Assembly: GCF_903181435.1 (NCBI RefSeq)
Contig: NZ_CAEUHO010000004.1
Coordinates: 620,001-684,000, forward strand
Direction: 5' to 3'
DNA length: 64,000 nt
From: Bacteroides acidifaciens
Lineage (GTDB): Bacteria; Bacteroidota; Bacteroidia; Bacteroidales; Bacteroidaceae
The translations under genes were made by a program, and so were the position numbers. Position 1 is the first letter of the stretch. Each line of letters begins with the position of its first letter. The notes beneath the pieces are model-generated. The model was given only the letters and a program-made list of their open reading frames with translations. It was not told the origin of the DNA and did no database searches. Shown in pieces: positions 27,816 to 38,124 of this stretch.

Positions 27816-28934
27816 TTAACTCTTTGCTTCCACTAGTTTTATTACCTCCTGCGCAATGATTTTCGCAGAGTCGGGCAAAGCCAGCTTGGCAATATTCTTG
27901 CTTAATTCTTCAAGTTTCTGTTCGTCGTTGACGGTGGACAGGGCTATGTCCATCAGGGCGCTTTCCGCTTCGTTGTCCTTGACGCAGATAGCTGCCTGCT
28001 TGTCTACTAGGGCCAGTGCATTCTTGGTCTGGTGGTCTTCTGCCACATTGGGCGAAGGCACTAAGACAACCGGTTTATGCAAAAGGCAGAACTCAGAGAT
28101 GGAACCGGCTCCTGCACGGGAGATAACGAGGTCGGCGGCTGCATAGGCTGCTGCCATATCCTTGATAAAATCCGTTACATACAGGTTCGGAAGTTCTCCT
28201 GCCGCTTTCACGGCTTCGGTCACTTGCGGGTAATAGTATTTTCCTGTTTGCCAGATGAATTGCACGTCGCTGTTGGCTTTGATAGCTGATAGTCCGGCTG
28301 TCAATGTATTGTTGATGGTACGTGCTCCCAAGCTGCCGCCTACGATGAGGATTGTTTTCTTGCCCGGTTGCAGGTTGAAGGAACGCAGTGCGTCTTTCTT
28401 GTCCGGCATCGCCTTTGTCAGATTCTGCCGTACCGGATTTCCCGTCATGATAATCTTATCAGCAGGGAAGAACTTTTCCATTCCGTCATAGGCAACGCAA
28501 ATCTTCCGGGCTTTCTGTGCCAGTAGCTTGTTTGTTACTCCGGCATACGAGTTCTGTTCCTGTATCAGGGTCGGGACGCCCATCATTCCGGCAGTCTTTA
28601 GGGTAGGACCGCTGGCATAACCGCCTACGCCTACCGCCACCTGCGGGCGGAAGTTCTTGATGATGCTGCGTGCTTTCCACTGGCTGCGCAACAGTTTTAT
28701 TACTACCGATACATTCTTCCATAAATGCTTGCGGTCGAAACCGGCTATCGGCAGACCGATAATCTGATAGCCTGCATCGGGAACCCGTTGCATCTCCATA
28801 CGTCCTTCGGCACCTACAAAAAGTATTTTGGCGTCGGGACGCAGTTCCATTATAGCGTTCGCAATAGAGACGGCAGGAAAAATGTGTCCTCCTGTACCTC
28901 CACCACTAATAATAATTCTAAGTTCTTTTTCCAT
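27816..28934 (-). CDS. murG: UDP-GlcNAc transferase MurG (lipid II synthesis)
   Basis: A 372-residue GT28 glycosyltransferase that converts lipid I to lipid II at the inner face of the membrane. The N-terminal GGGTGGHIFPAV, VGVGGYASGPT and QEQNSYAGVTNK and the C-terminal donor-binding RAGAGSISEF and LVPSPNVAEDHQTKNA are all present. It overlaps neither neighbour; the gap to ftsW is 54 bp. Confidence 0.97.
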   Translation of the reverse strand: MEKELRIIISGGGTGGHIFPAVSIANAIMELRPDAKILFVGAEGRMEMQRVPDAGYQIIGLPIAGFDRKHLWKNVSVVIKLLRSQWKARSIIKNFRPQVAVGVGGYASGPTLKTAGMMGVPTLIQEQNSYAGVTNKLLAQKARKICVAYDGMEKFFPADKIIMTGNPVRQNLTKAMPDKKDALRSFNLQPGKKTILIVGGSLGARTINNTLTAGLSAIKANSDVQFIWQTGKYYYPQVTEAVKAAGELPNLYVTDFIKDMAAAYAAADLVISRAGAGSISEFCLLHKPVVLVPSPNVAEDHQTKNALALVDKQAAICVKDNEAESALMDIALSTVNDEQKLEELSKNIAKLALPDSAKIIAQEVIKLVEAKS

Positions 28935-28988
28935 TCTAATCCTTTTTTTCTATCCGTTGTTCGCCTTTTCCGGTGCGCTCATCGTTCG

Positions 28989-30314
28989 TCAACAGTTCTT
29001 GTTAATATCATTCTCGTCCTCGAACTTGGCATCGCTGTTCAGAATCTGGGCAGTCGGTTCGGCGGCAGTTTGTGCCTCGGAATTGGCTGCCGCACCTGTT
29101 GCTATCTGCAACTGAACCTGTGCGTCATGCTCTTTCAGTTCTTCCAGATGAGCGGTATATCGGCTTACGCTCAATATCATTCCGATATAGGCGCAGTTGA
29201 TTAATGTACTTGTTCCTCCCTTGCTGACCAAAGGCAACGGTTGTCCCGTGACGGGGAATAGCCCGACGGCAACCATCATATTCAGTATCGCCTGCGATAC
29301 CAGTAGCAAGGCAATGCCCATGACGAGGAAAGCTGGGAAAGTCCGTTCGCATTTCTGCGCGATTCTTCCGGCGCGCATCAATAACCATAGGTAAAGGAAT
29401 ACGACGAAGACACCTCCTATCAGTCCCATTTCCTCGATGACAATAGCAAAGATAAAGTCGGAGAATGCCTGGCTGAGGAAGTCACGCTGTATGGAGTTGC
29501 CCGGTCCCTTGCCGACCACGTTACTGGTGGCGATGGCGATGCGGGCATGCGCAATCTGAGCGTCCTTATCGATATCGAATTTAGCGGCAGGCACTTCTTC
29601 TTTCTTGAAGAAACCGGAAACACGGTTCTGCCAAGTCTCGAAGCGGTGAAGACCAGGGGTGTTGTGCAGTGTTTTTGCGGGGATGGCCATCAGTATTCCT
29701 ACGGCTACTCCGCCTACAAGTGCCAGTATCCCCAGCATGCCAAACAGTTTTTTTGAAGATACCCGTCCAATGAACATCATCATGCATACTACTCCGAACA
29801 GCAGCATGGCTGTCGAAAGATTTTCCGGCGCAATGAGCAGAAATACCAGTCCGGTGAGAATCATGATATATTTAAAGGCGTTCGGATTGGCTCCGTATTC
29901 GTCCTGCCGTTTGGACAGGATGAAAGAGACGGCGATGATGACAGCCATCTTAGCCAGTTCCGAAGGCTGGAACTGTAGTCCCATAAAGGTCATCCAGCGG
30001 GCTGCCCCATTGACGCGGTCACCTGTGATGATACCCATCAATGTGACGAATGCAAGCAGCACCAGGGATATGGGATACAGAAAGACCGGAAATACCTGGA
30101 ACCATTTATAGGGTACGTTGTGCAGGAATACCACCACTACGGCACCCACCATCAGGATGATGGAGTGTTGCGTAATCGGCCCCCAATGGTCGCCGCTTTT
30201 GTAAGTCAGTGTCGATGCTGCCGAGAACACCTCGACAATCGAGATGAGGCAGAGACAGAGGAAGATAATCCAGATTACCTTGTCGCCTTTGAATATGTTC
30301 TTTAATAAATCCAC
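28989..30314 (-). CDS. ftsW: SEDS-family lipid II polymerase FtsW
   Basis: A 441-residue polytopic membrane protein with about ten hydrophobic helices. SEDS signatures include GAARWMTFMGLQFQPSELAK, the ERTFPAFLVMGIALLLVSQA stretch and NMMVAVGLFPVTGQPLPLVS followed by KGGTS. It polymerises septal glycan strands together with the penicillin-binding protein FtsI encoded in the same cluster. The C-terminal 60 residues are hydrophilic and Ala/Glu-rich. Confidence 0.95.
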   Translation of the reverse strand: MDLLKNIFKGDKVIWIIFLCLCLISIVEVFSAASTLTYKSGDHWGPITQHSIILMVGAVVVVFLHNVPYKWFQVFPVFLYPISLVLLAFVTLMGIITGDRVNGAARWMTFMGLQFQPSELAKMAVIIAVSFILSKRQDEYGANPNAFKYIMILTGLVFLLIAPENLSTAMLLFGVVCMMMFIGRVSSKKLFGMLGILALVGGVAVGILMAIPAKTLHNTPGLHRFETWQNRVSGFFKKEEVPAAKFDIDKDAQIAHARIAIATSNVVGKGPGNSIQRDFLSQAFSDFIFAIVIEEMGLIGGVFVVFLYLWLLMRAGRIAQKCERTFPAFLVMGIALLLVSQAILNMMVAVGLFPVTGQPLPLVSKGGTSTLINCAYIGMILSVSRYTAHLEELKEHDAQVQLQIATGAAANSEAQTAAEPTAQILNSDAKFEDENDINKNC

Positions 30315-30329
30315 TTCACTAAACGTTAT

Positions 30330-31664
30330 TTAAAGTTCTCTTACACATTCTTTGAACTGGTCGCCACGGTCTTCGTAGCTCTTGAAGAGGTCGAAGGAAG
30401 CGCAGCAGGGGCTTAATAATACGGTTTCTCCTTTCTTTGCCAGTTTGTAGGCGGCTTCTACGGCATCTTTCATGCCGGTTTGCACGTCTGCTACGGGCAG
30501 GCCGAAGCGGTCGAAGAATTCGTGGAGTTTCTCGTTATGCAGTCCCATATATACGAGTGCCGAACACTTCTCGCGTACCAAATCTTCTATTTCCGTATAA
30601 TCGTTTCCCTTATCTTTGCCGCCGAGAATCAATACCGTTTTGGTGGTCATGCTTTGCAGGGCATACCAGCAGGAGTTGACGTTCGTGGCTTTCGAGTCGT
30701 TGATAAAGTCAATACCGCGGACACGCGCCACTTTTTCCAGACGGTGCTCCACTCCCTTGAAGTCGGAGAGGGCTTTGCGGATATTCTCTTTGGCGATACC
30801 TGCCAGGTTGGCTGAGATGCCGGCTGCCAGGGAGTTGTATAAGTTATGTTGTCCTGTCAGAGCCAGTTCTTCCTGTTCCATGTTGAAGGCAATCGGTTCG
30901 TCGATTTTCACTTCATGGTCTTCAACGTAGGCGATGGCTCCGTCTTCTTTCACTGCAGCGAAAGGATACAGATGGGCTTTCAAGCCATGTTTCGCCAGTT
31001 CGCGTTTGATGATAGGGTCGTCGTTCCAGAAGATGAAGGCATCGTCCGGAGTCTGATTCTGGGTGATGCGGAATTTTGCGTCGATGTAATTCTGCATGCA
31101 GTGGTCGTAACGGTCGAGGTGGTCCGGGGTGATGTTCATCAATACGGCGATGTTCGCACGGAAATTATACATATTATCCAACTGGAAAGAACTCAGTTCG
31201 ATGATGTAATAATCATGGTAGTCTTCGGCCACCTGTAAAGCAAGGCTCTTGCCGATGTTGCCTGCCAGACCTACGTTCAGACCTGCGCTTTTGAAGATAT
31301 GGTAAATCAGGGAAGTCGTGGTCGTCTTCCCGTTCGAGCCGGTGATACAAATCATCTTGGCATTCGTATAGCGTCCGGCAAACTCAATCTCTGATATGAC
31401 CGGAGTACCTTGAGCTTTCAGCTTCAGGATGAGCGGGGCGTCATTCGGGATACCGGGGCTTTTGATAACCTCGTCGGCATTCAGAATGAGTTCTTCGGTA
31501 TGGTGTCCTTCTTCCCAGGCGATGTTGTGGCTGTCGAGAAGTTCCTTGTACTTGTCCTTGATAGCGGACATGTCCGAAACAAATGTCTCAAATCCTTTGA
31601 CTTTTGCGAGTACGGCTGCACCTGCGCCGCTTTCGCCAGCTCCTAAAATTACTATTCTTTTCAT
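30330..31664 (-). CDS. murD: UDP-MurNAc-L-alanine--D-glutamate ligase MurD
   Basis: A 444-residue Mur ligase adding D-Glu. It starts RIVILGAGESGAGAAVLA, has the ATP loop ITGSNGKTTTTSLI, the NITPDHLDRYD segment and FINDSKATNVNS near the C-terminal domain. Complete by length. It lies 15 bp upstream of ftsW and 139 bp downstream of mraY; nothing notable was seen in that spacer. Confidence 0.97.
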   Translation of the reverse strand: MKRIVILGAGESGAGAAVLAKVKGFETFVSDMSAIKDKYKELLDSHNIAWEEGHHTEELILNADEVIKSPGIPNDAPLILKLKAQGTPVISEIEFAGRYTNAKMICITGSNGKTTTTSLIYHIFKSAGLNVGLAGNIGKSLALQVAEDYHDYYIIELSSFQLDNMYNFRANIAVLMNITPDHLDRYDHCMQNYIDAKFRITQNQTPDDAFIFWNDDPIIKRELAKHGLKAHLYPFAAVKEDGAIAYVEDHEVKIDEPIAFNMEQEELALTGQHNLYNSLAAGISANLAGIAKENIRKALSDFKGVEHRLEKVARVRGIDFINDSKATNVNSCWYALQSMTTKTVLILGGKDKGNDYTEIEDLVREKCSALVYMGLHNEKLHEFFDRFGLPVADVQTGMKDAVEAAYKLAKKGETVLLSPCCASFDLFKSYEDRGDQFKECVREL

Positions 31665-31803
31665 TTACAATAATGTGCTCTTGTTTTCAATATGCTGAAT
31701 TGCTTTATTAGTTGTGCACATTCTTTAAAAGTTAATAATCGGGTTAATATTCTCTATAAAAACTTGGCTTCCGAATGGAAACCCGGCTCCGGCATCTTGT
31801 CGG

Positions 31804-33072
31804 CTATCTTATCTTTAGTGTTATAATTGTTATGGCTGCCAGAACAATCGTTACAATCCAGAAGCGGACGGTAATTTTTGATTCGTGGAACAGTTGGTCG
31901 GGTTTGGTGAACTTGACTGTGCAGCCAGGTTCTATCAAGCTCATGGAAGTACGGAAGTGGTCGTGAATCGGTGTCCGTTTGAACAACCGTTGTTTCACTC
32001 CTTTCCGCTTGCCTGCTTTATAGTAAGCCCGTTGCAGGATGACCGACAGGTTTTCCACGAGGAATACACCGCAAAGAATCGGTATCAACAGCTCTTTATG
32101 GATGATAATGGCGAATACGGCGATGATGCCGCCGATTGTCAGACTGCCGGTGTCGCCCATGAATACTTGTGCCGGATAGGCGTTATACCAAAGGAAACCG
32201 ATAAGCGCACCGATGAAGGCACAGATATAGATTACCAGTTCTTCCGAGCCGGGGATATACATGATGTTCAGATAACTCGCAAATTCTATGTGCGACGAAA
32301 CGTAGGCTAATATACCTAGCGTAGCTCCGATGATGGCGGAATTTCCTGCCGCCATTCCGTCCATCCCATCGTTCAGGTTGGCACCATTGGATACGGCGGT
32401 AACCACAAAGATGGTAATGATGACGAACAGTACCCATCCGGCTGCCTGTGCGTATTCACCCATGAAAGAGACCAAATCGGCATAGTCAAGGTTGTTGCTC
32501 TTGAAGAAAGGAATGGTAGTCTGAGTCGATTTCAAATCATTTGTCCCATGTATCACTTCCATTTCCTGTCCCGGAGTATGTATTTCGATATTTTCGCGGA
32601 TTACCACATCCGGGCTTAGATATAAAGTAAGCCCGACAATTAGTCCCAGACCTACCTGTCCGACGATTTTGAACTTGCCGTGCAATCCTTCCTTGTCTTT
32701 CTTGAAGATTTTTATATAGTCGTCGGCAAATCCGAGTGAGCCCAGCCATATGGTGGTTATCAGCATCAATATCATATAGATGTTTTCCAGCTTGCCCAAT
32801 AATAGGCAGGGGATAAGAATGGCTATGATAATAATGACACCGCCCATGCTCGGCACACCTACCTTGTTGACACCGAACGGGTCAATTTTCGCGTCACGCT
32901 GTGTTTCCGTGATTTGCTTCTTTTTCAGCAGGTTGATAAATTTGTCTCCCCATATACTTGAAATAAGCAATGCGAAGATGACAGCCATCAAAGCACGGAA
33001 TGAAGTGTAACCAAACATTCCCGCTCCGGGAAAATTGAGCTTTTGCAGCCATTCAAACAGATAATATAGCAT
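31804..33072 (-). CDS. mraY: Phospho-MurNAc-pentapeptide transferase MraY
   Basis: A 422-residue integral membrane enzyme that makes lipid I from UDP-MurNAc-pentapeptide and undecaprenyl phosphate. The Mg-site motifs GFADDYIK, NGANLNDGMDGMAAG and QVFMGDTGSLTIGG, and the TPIHDHF loop, are intact. It is about 60 residues longer than E. coli MraY because of a periplasmic insertion (roughly 160-200), a feature seen in Bacteroidetes members. Confidence 0.97.
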   Translation of the reverse strand: MLYYLFEWLQKLNFPGAGMFGYTSFRALMAVIFALLISSIWGDKFINLLKKKQITETQRDAKIDPFGVNKVGVPSMGGVIIIIAILIPCLLLGKLENIYMILMLITTIWLGSLGFADDYIKIFKKDKEGLHGKFKIVGQVGLGLIVGLTLYLSPDVVIRENIEIHTPGQEMEVIHGTNDLKSTQTTIPFFKSNNLDYADLVSFMGEYAQAAGWVLFVIITIFVVTAVSNGANLNDGMDGMAAGNSAIIGATLGILAYVSSHIEFASYLNIMYIPGSEELVIYICAFIGALIGFLWYNAYPAQVFMGDTGSLTIGGIIAVFAIIIHKELLIPILCGVFLVENLSVILQRAYYKAGKRKGVKQRLFKRTPIHDHFRTSMSLIEPGCTVKFTKPDQLFHESKITVRFWIVTIVLAAITIITLKIR

Positions 33073-33143
33073 TTTTATTACTGGTTAGTGATTAGTAGTT
33101 AGTGATAAACAATTGTGCAAAATGATAGCGCAGCTATTAATCA

Positions 33144-34595
33144 CTAGTCGTTAAACATTCTCTTCACCTCTTCTTTGTCATCGAAGTGATGTTTCACTCC
33201 TTTTATCTCCTGGTAATTCTCGTGTCCTTTTCCGGCAATGAGTATTACGTCTCCTTTTTCTGCCAGCATACAAGCCGTGCGGATTGCTTCCTTACGGTCG
33301 GCAATGCTTAGTGTCTTCTTCATATCCTCAGCATCCAGTCCTGCCAGCATATCATTGATAATATCCTGCGGTTCTTCAAAACGGGGATTGTCTGAAGTGA
33401 TGATAACTCGGTCACTGGCTTTGGCGGCTTCTTTCGCCATGATGGGGCGTTTACCTTTATCACGGTTGCCGCCCGCACCTACCACGGTGATGACTTTTCC
33501 TTTTCCTTCGAGCACTCCGTGGATAGCGTTCAACACATTGATAAGCGCATCCGGAGTGTGGGCATAGTCCACAATCGCCGTAATGCCTTTTGACGAACGG
33601 ACAGCATCAAAGCGTCCTGCCACCGGATGAAGTGTACTGAGAGCGACAAGCACCTCTTCTTCTTTCTTGCCAAGCAGGACGGCAGCCCCAAACACTGCCA
33701 GCAGATTGGAAGCATTGAACTTGCCAATAAACTGGACAGCGAGCTCGTGATTATTGAAATCAAGCAGCATTCCTTCGAAATGGGATTCCAATACCCGACC
33801 TTTAAAATCGCTGAGACTTCTCAATGAATAAGTATATACTTTGGCATGTGTGTTCTGTGTCATTACCAGTCCGTTCTTGTCGTCGAGGTTGGTAAGGCAG
33901 AACGCATTCTTCGGCATATCGTCGAAGAACTTCTTCTTGGCCTTCAGATAATTCTCTACTGTCTTATGGTAATCGAGATGGTCGCGGGTGAGATTGGTGA
34001 AGATACCCCCCGCGAACTTCAGTCCACTGATACGTTTCTGTGCAATCGAATGGGAGCTGACTTCCATGAACACATATTTGCATCCTTCATCCGCCATCCG
34101 TCCCAACAAGCGGTTCAGCGTGATAGGGTCGGGCGTAGTATGCTCTGTCGGGATAGCTTCATCGTCGATATAGTTGCAAACGGTAGAGATAAGCCCCACC
34201 TTATATCCGAAGTAACGGAATGTATTATATAATAAGGTGGCGATAGTTGTTTTGCCGTTTGTTCCGGTGACACCGACCAGTTCGAGCTTAGAAGTCGGGT
34301 CGCCATAGAATGTAGTGGCGATTTTGCCTGTCGCATCTTCGCTGTCTTTTACCTGGACATAAGTAATTCCTGCCACAGGCTCTTCCGGCATATCCTCGCA
34401 AAGGATGGCAATAGCTCCTTTTTTGATGGCAGCAGGTATATAGGCATGACCATCGGCTTGCGTGCCGCGTATTGCCATGAATAATTGTCCGGCTTCTACT
34501 AAACGGGAATCAATGTTGATTCCGGTGATTTCTATGTCTGAATCTCCGGTTATCTGTACCGGTTGAATTGCTTTCAGTAACTTGTTTAGCAACAT
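33144..34595 (-). CDS. murE: UDP-MurNAc-tripeptide synthetase MurE (meso-DAP-adding)
   Basis: A 483-residue Mur ligase. ATP loop [15 protein letters not shown], substrate-binding HTTPDP, central [10 protein letters not shown] and the C-terminal [10 protein letters not shown] are present. The DNPR motif is the known marker for meso-diaminopimelate over lysine, so the cell wall is DAP-type. The gene is 30 bp after ftsI; the 71-bp spacer to mraY contains short quasi-repeats of a ttagtgatta-like unit. Confidence 0.97.
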   Translation of the reverse strand: MLLNKLLKAIQPVQITGDSDIEITGINIDSRLVEAGQLFMAIRGTQADGHAYIPAAIKKGAIAILCEDMPEEPVAGITYVQVKDSEDATGKIATTFYGDPTSKLELVGVTGTNGKTTIATLLYNTFRYFGYKVGLISTVCNYIDDEAIPTEHTTPDPITLNRLLGRMADEGCKYVFMEVSSHSIAQKRISGLKFAGGIFTNLTRDHLDYHKTVENYLKAKKKFFDDMPKNAFCLTNLDDKNGLVMTQNTHAKVYTYSLRSLSDFKGRVLESHFEGMLLDFNNHELAVQFIGKFNASNLLAVFGAAVLLGKKEEEVLVALSTLHPVAGRFDAVRSSKGITAIVDYAHTPDALINVLNAIHGVLEGKGKVITVVGAGGNRDKGKRPIMAKEAAKASDRVIITSDNPRFEEPQDIINDMLAGLDAEDMKKTLSIADRKEAIRTACMLAEKGDVILIAGKGHENYQEIKGVKHHFDDKEEVKRMFND

Positions 34596-34625
34596 AGTCT
34601 CTTTTTTAAATACTTGATTTTACTT

Positions 34626-36779
34626 TTAATGCATGGAAAGGGTAATCGTCTGTCCTTTCTTTACTATCGTTCCGTTGGCTATCGACTGGCTTTTCACCTT
34701 GCCGACCCCAACCAAATGTACTTTTAATCCTTTACTCTCCAACAGGTACACGGCATCCTTCGCCCCCATGCCTATAACGCTCGGCACGAAATTCTGCATA
34801 TTGCTCCGGCTTTCGAGAACTACCGCCTGGGGAGCCGAATGGGTATTCCCCCAAACTTCTTTTCCCGCGTCGGCTATTTTGCCCTGAACCTGAATATTCA
34901 GTTCTTCCAGTACCCGTTGTGCTTCCCTCATTTCTCCTGCTTTTACATTAGGAATGACTACGGAATTCGTGTCAATCGCGTTGGTAAGAGGCAAACGCAG
35001 GTCTTTGGCGTACACCCTTTCGGCGATTTTACTGAATACACTGCCCGCCATCAAACCACCTGATGCCGGCAAGCCCGGTTTCTGAATGGAAACAATCATA
35101 CTATATTTAGGCGCTTCTGACGGGAAATAACCGCAGAAACTAACAAGATAGTTTGTTCTTCCTGTCTTGTATCCGGCTGCTCCCTGTGAAATCTGTGCCG
35201 TTCCAGTCTTACCCGAAACGTGGAATTGCTTGCTACCCGCGGGTTTGGCAAGTCCTTCGCCTACCACTTTCCGTAGAATCTCACGGATTTGTGTCAATGT
35301 CTTGTCCGAACAAATCTTCGGATTGATAATTTCTGTCGGATACTCTTTCACTATTTCCCCGTCTTTCACCGCAGCTTTTACGAATTTCGGACGCACCGTC
35401 ACCCCATTATTCGCTATTCCATTATAGAATGTAAGAATATTAATCGGCGGGACTTGCGTTTCATAACCGATACTCATCCATGGAAGGGCGGTTTTGGAGA
35501 AATAACTTCTCTCTTTCGGACCGCGAATGTTCGGCTTTCCTTCTCCCGCAATTTGCAGGTGAAGAGGCTGGTCGATGCTCATACGTCTCAATCCATCAAT
35601 GAACTTCTGCGGGTTGCTGCCGTAGAAATGGTCTATAATATAAGATGTACCAACATTGGAAGACACTCCCAAAATCTCGGTAACCGTTAATTTTCCGTAT
35701 CCTCCGCGATGCCAGTTGTGGTCTTTCATCACACGGCCGTGCATCGGCATTTGCCCGTTGCCGGTATCCACTACATAGTCCGGAGTAATTTTCCCGTCTT
35801 CGAGGGCCACCATAATAGAAGCCGTCTTGAAAGTTGACCCCGGTTCGAGCATATCGCTGATGGCATTATTGCGCATCTCGTAATATTCACCGTCTTTGCC
35901 CTGCATCATATTAACGATGGCTTTCACTTCTCCGGTAGCCACTTCCATCAATACAACGACCCCCACGCTGGCATTCAACTCTTTTAGTTTGTCTACCAGT
36001 GCTTTCTCGCAAATATCCTGCATGCCTACGTCAATGGTAGATATGAGGTCGCAACCGTCAACCGGCGGCACATCTACTATATTCAGGTATTTGTTCATCA
36101 CTTTCTGTCGGTGCGTCAATCCGTCCCGTCCTTTCAGAATCGTATCGAAGGCAAGCTCGATACCGTTTCTCGCTCCTTTCGCGGTGTCGGCATACACATC
36201 GCCTAGCGTACGCGCTGCCAATGAACCGAAAGGCTTCTTCCGTTGGTTGTAAGCCAGTTCCTTGAATCCCCCTTTGTAGCGGTTCAAGCAGAAGACTGGC
36301 AATCTCTTTACCTCTTTATATTGTATATAAGAGATGCGTTTTGGATAAATCAGGTAATTGCGGCTCTTCGCCTGGCGTCCTTTCTTCAGATGCGCCTTGA
36401 ATTGGGCTACGCTCTTATCCGGGAATATTTTGTTCAGTCCGATGCAGATTGAATCCATGTTGGCGGTAAGGATGGAATCCCGTCGTGCCTGGTCCTTCTT
36501 TCTGCGTTTTTCGTCCTTTTCACCGGACATAAAGTCCATATATATCCTGTATTCGGGTAGGGAGCTAGCCATCAGTTTGCCGTCGGAAGAGATAATGTTT
36601 CCGCGGTTGGGTTTCACCGTCACGTTTTCCTTTACGAAACGGTCGGCCACGTCCTGCCAGTACTGGCGTTCGGCAAACATGGTGATGCCTGCCTTCACGA
36701 CAATCGCCACGCCTATCAACGCCATCAGGAGGATGACGAAGAAATAACGGGTCATTATATTCTTTTTATTAACTGCCAC
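34626..36779 (-). CDS. ftsI: Septal transpeptidase (class B PBP, FtsI-like) with PASTA domain
   Basis: A 717-residue class B penicillin-binding protein with one N-terminal transmembrane helix (about 10-33) and a pedestal domain. The transpeptidase motifs are Ser315-Thr-Phe-Lys (GSTFK), SSN (GVSSNVGTS) and KTG (SGKTGTAQIS). The C-terminal 60 residues (VPSVIGMGAKDAVYLLESKG) form a PASTA domain, absent from enterobacterial FtsI but usual in Bacteroidetes and Firmicutes PBPs. It crosslinks septal peptidoglycan with FtsW as glycan polymerase. Confidence 0.95.
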   Translation of the reverse strand: MAVNKKNIMTRYFFVILLMALIGVAIVVKAGITMFAERQYWQDVADRFVKENVTVKPNRGNIISSDGKLMASSLPEYRIYMDFMSGEKDEKRRKKDQARRDSILTANMDSICIGLNKIFPDKSVAQFKAHLKKGRQAKSRNYLIYPKRISYIQYKEVKRLPVFCLNRYKGGFKELAYNQRKKPFGSLAARTLGDVYADTAKGARNGIELAFDTILKGRDGLTHRQKVMNKYLNIVDVPPVDGCDLISTIDVGMQDICEKALVDKLKELNASVGVVVLMEVATGEVKAIVNMMQGKDGEYYEMRNNAISDMLEPGSTFKTASIMVALEDGKITPDYVVDTGNGQMPMHGRVMKDHNWHRGGYGKLTVTEILGVSSNVGTSYIIDHFYGSNPQKFIDGLRRMSIDQPLHLQIAGEGKPNIRGPKERSYFSKTALPWMSIGYETQVPPINILTFYNGIANNGVTVRPKFVKAAVKDGEIVKEYPTEIINPKICSDKTLTQIREILRKVVGEGLAKPAGSKQFHVSGKTGTAQISQGAAGYKTGRTNYLVSFCGYFPSEAPKYSMIVSIQKPGLPASGGLMAGSVFSKIAERVYAKDLRLPLTNAIDTNSVVIPNVKAGEMREAQRVLEELNIQVQGKIADAGKEVWGNTHSAPQAVVLESRSNMQNFVPSVIGMGAKDAVYLLESKGLKVHLVGVGKVKSQSIANGTIVKKGQTITLSMH

Positions 36780-36827
36780 AGTGCTTGTCTTTTAAAAACT
36801 CTCCACTCTCAATTTTCAACTCTCCAC

Positions 36828-37187
36828 TTATTTAATAAGGTAAGGGGGATTGGTCGATGTCTGCAAATCACTTTCCTTACTTGATATATATTCCTCGATG
36901 CGCGATTGGCGGCTCTTCTCCATCAGTTCCGAACTGCGTGTCAGTGCGTCATACTTAATATCTATCAATTCCTTTTTCAACCGGTCTATTTCAATCTGCT
37001 GCTGCTGGCTGGCATAGCGGTTGTGGATATAGAAGATGATGAATACCATGATAAGTACCAGCAACTTCGTCTGGCGACGGAAAAAGTCGGTAGCCAAAAT
37101 GTCTCCACCCAGGATGCTTTTCAGCGAAGTGCGTTTTTTCTTCTTGCCCTCTTCTGCTTTCTTGTTTACTACTTCTTCTTCTTCCAT
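36828..37187 (-). CDS. ftsL: FtsL-like divisome protein
   Basis: A 119-residue bitopic protein: a very charged cytoplasmic head (Glu/Lys-rich, about 1-30), a transmembrane helix (about 41-58, LLVLIMVFIIFYIHN), then a short coiled coil (SQQQQIEIDRLKKELIDI). Topology and position between rsmH and ftsI identify it as FtsL although sequence conservation is low. The ATG at 37187 is preceded by a GAGG ribosome-binding site; an in-frame TTG at 37211 lies inside rsmH and is less likely. Confidence 0.85.
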   Translation of the reverse strand: MEEEEVVNKKAEEGKKKKRTSLKSILGGDILATDFFRRQTKLLVLIMVFIIFYIHNRYASQQQQIEIDRLKKELIDIKYDALTRSSELMEKSRQSRIEEYISSKESDLQTSTNPPYLIK

Positions 37188-37194
37188 TTTCCTC

Positions 37195-38124
37195 TTATTT
37201 CTTTTCTGCAATTCGTAACTTGGCGCTTCTCGACCGCGGGTTCCTTTCTATTTCTGCCTGGCCGGGCACAATCACCTTATTGTTGACTAGGCGGAAAGGT
37301 GTTTGTAGGTTGCCGAAGAAGTCTGTCTCTGCCTTACCTTCCACGTTGCCTGTCTTCATGATGTTCTTCACCATACGGTCTTCCAGTGAGTGATAAGTGA
37401 TAACTACCAGTCTGCCACCCGGCTTTAACGCTTCGGTTGCCGCGAGCAGCATCTCTTTCAGCGCTTCCATCTCTTGATTTACTTCAATCCGCAATGCTTG
37501 GAATACCTTCGCAAGCTCTTTCTTCTCCCGTTCACGGCCGAAAAGCGGTTTGATGATTTCCAGAAACTCTCCGATAGTACGGATGGGCTGTCCGTTTCTG
37601 GCTTTGACAATGACGGAAGCCAGTTTGCGGCTGTTTTTAAGTTCTCCATACAGGTAGAAAATGTTTGCGAGACGCTCTTCTTCGTAAGTGTTTACGATGT
37701 CTGCCGCCGTAACTCCTGCACGCTTGTTCATACGCATATCCAGTTCTCCGTCGAAACGGAAAGAGAAACCGCGTTCGCTGTCATCAAAGTGGTGGGAAGA
37801 CACACCGAGGTCGGCGAGAATCGCATCCACCTGTTCGATGTCGTGATAGCGCAGGAAATTGTGCAGGTAGCGGAAATTGCTGCGCACAAAGATAAAATGG
37901 GGGTCGTTGACAATATTCCGTTCGGCATCCTCGTCCTGGTCGAATCCCAGGAGCCGTCCGCCTTCACCGAGCCGTGAAAGAATCTCGCGCGAATGTCCCG
38001 CTCCCCCGAAAGTAACGTCTACATACGTTCCGTCCGGCTGGATATTCATCCCGTCAACGCTTTCCTTTAGTAATACAGGTACATGATATGTCAGTTCATC
38101 TTTCTCCATCTTGTCTATTTTCAT
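37195..38124 (-). CDS. rsmH: 16S rRNA (cytosine(1402)-N4)-methyltransferase RsmH
   Basis: A 309-residue SAM-dependent methyltransferase acting on C1402 in the ribosomal P-site. The SAM loop DVTFGGAGHSREIL, ILADLGVSSHHFD, RGFSFRFDGELDMRM and the C-terminal ITYHSLEDRMVK are conserved. The start at 38124 overlaps the end of mraZ by 29 bp; a second Met at 38109 would still overlap by 14 bp, so the two genes are translationally coupled. Confidence 0.96.
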   Translation of the reverse strand: MKIDKMEKDELTYHVPVLLKESVDGMNIQPDGTYVDVTFGGAGHSREILSRLGEGGRLLGFDQDEDAERNIVNDPHFIFVRSNFRYLHNFLRYHDIEQVDAILADLGVSSHHFDDSERGFSFRFDGELDMRMNKRAGVTAADIVNTYEEERLANIFYLYGELKNSRKLASVIVKARNGQPIRTIGEFLEIIKPLFGREREKKELAKVFQALRIEVNQEMEALKEMLLAATEALKPGGRLVVITYHSLEDRMVKNIMKTGNVEGKAETDFFGNLQTPFRLVNNKVIVPGQAEIERNPRSRSAKLRIAEKK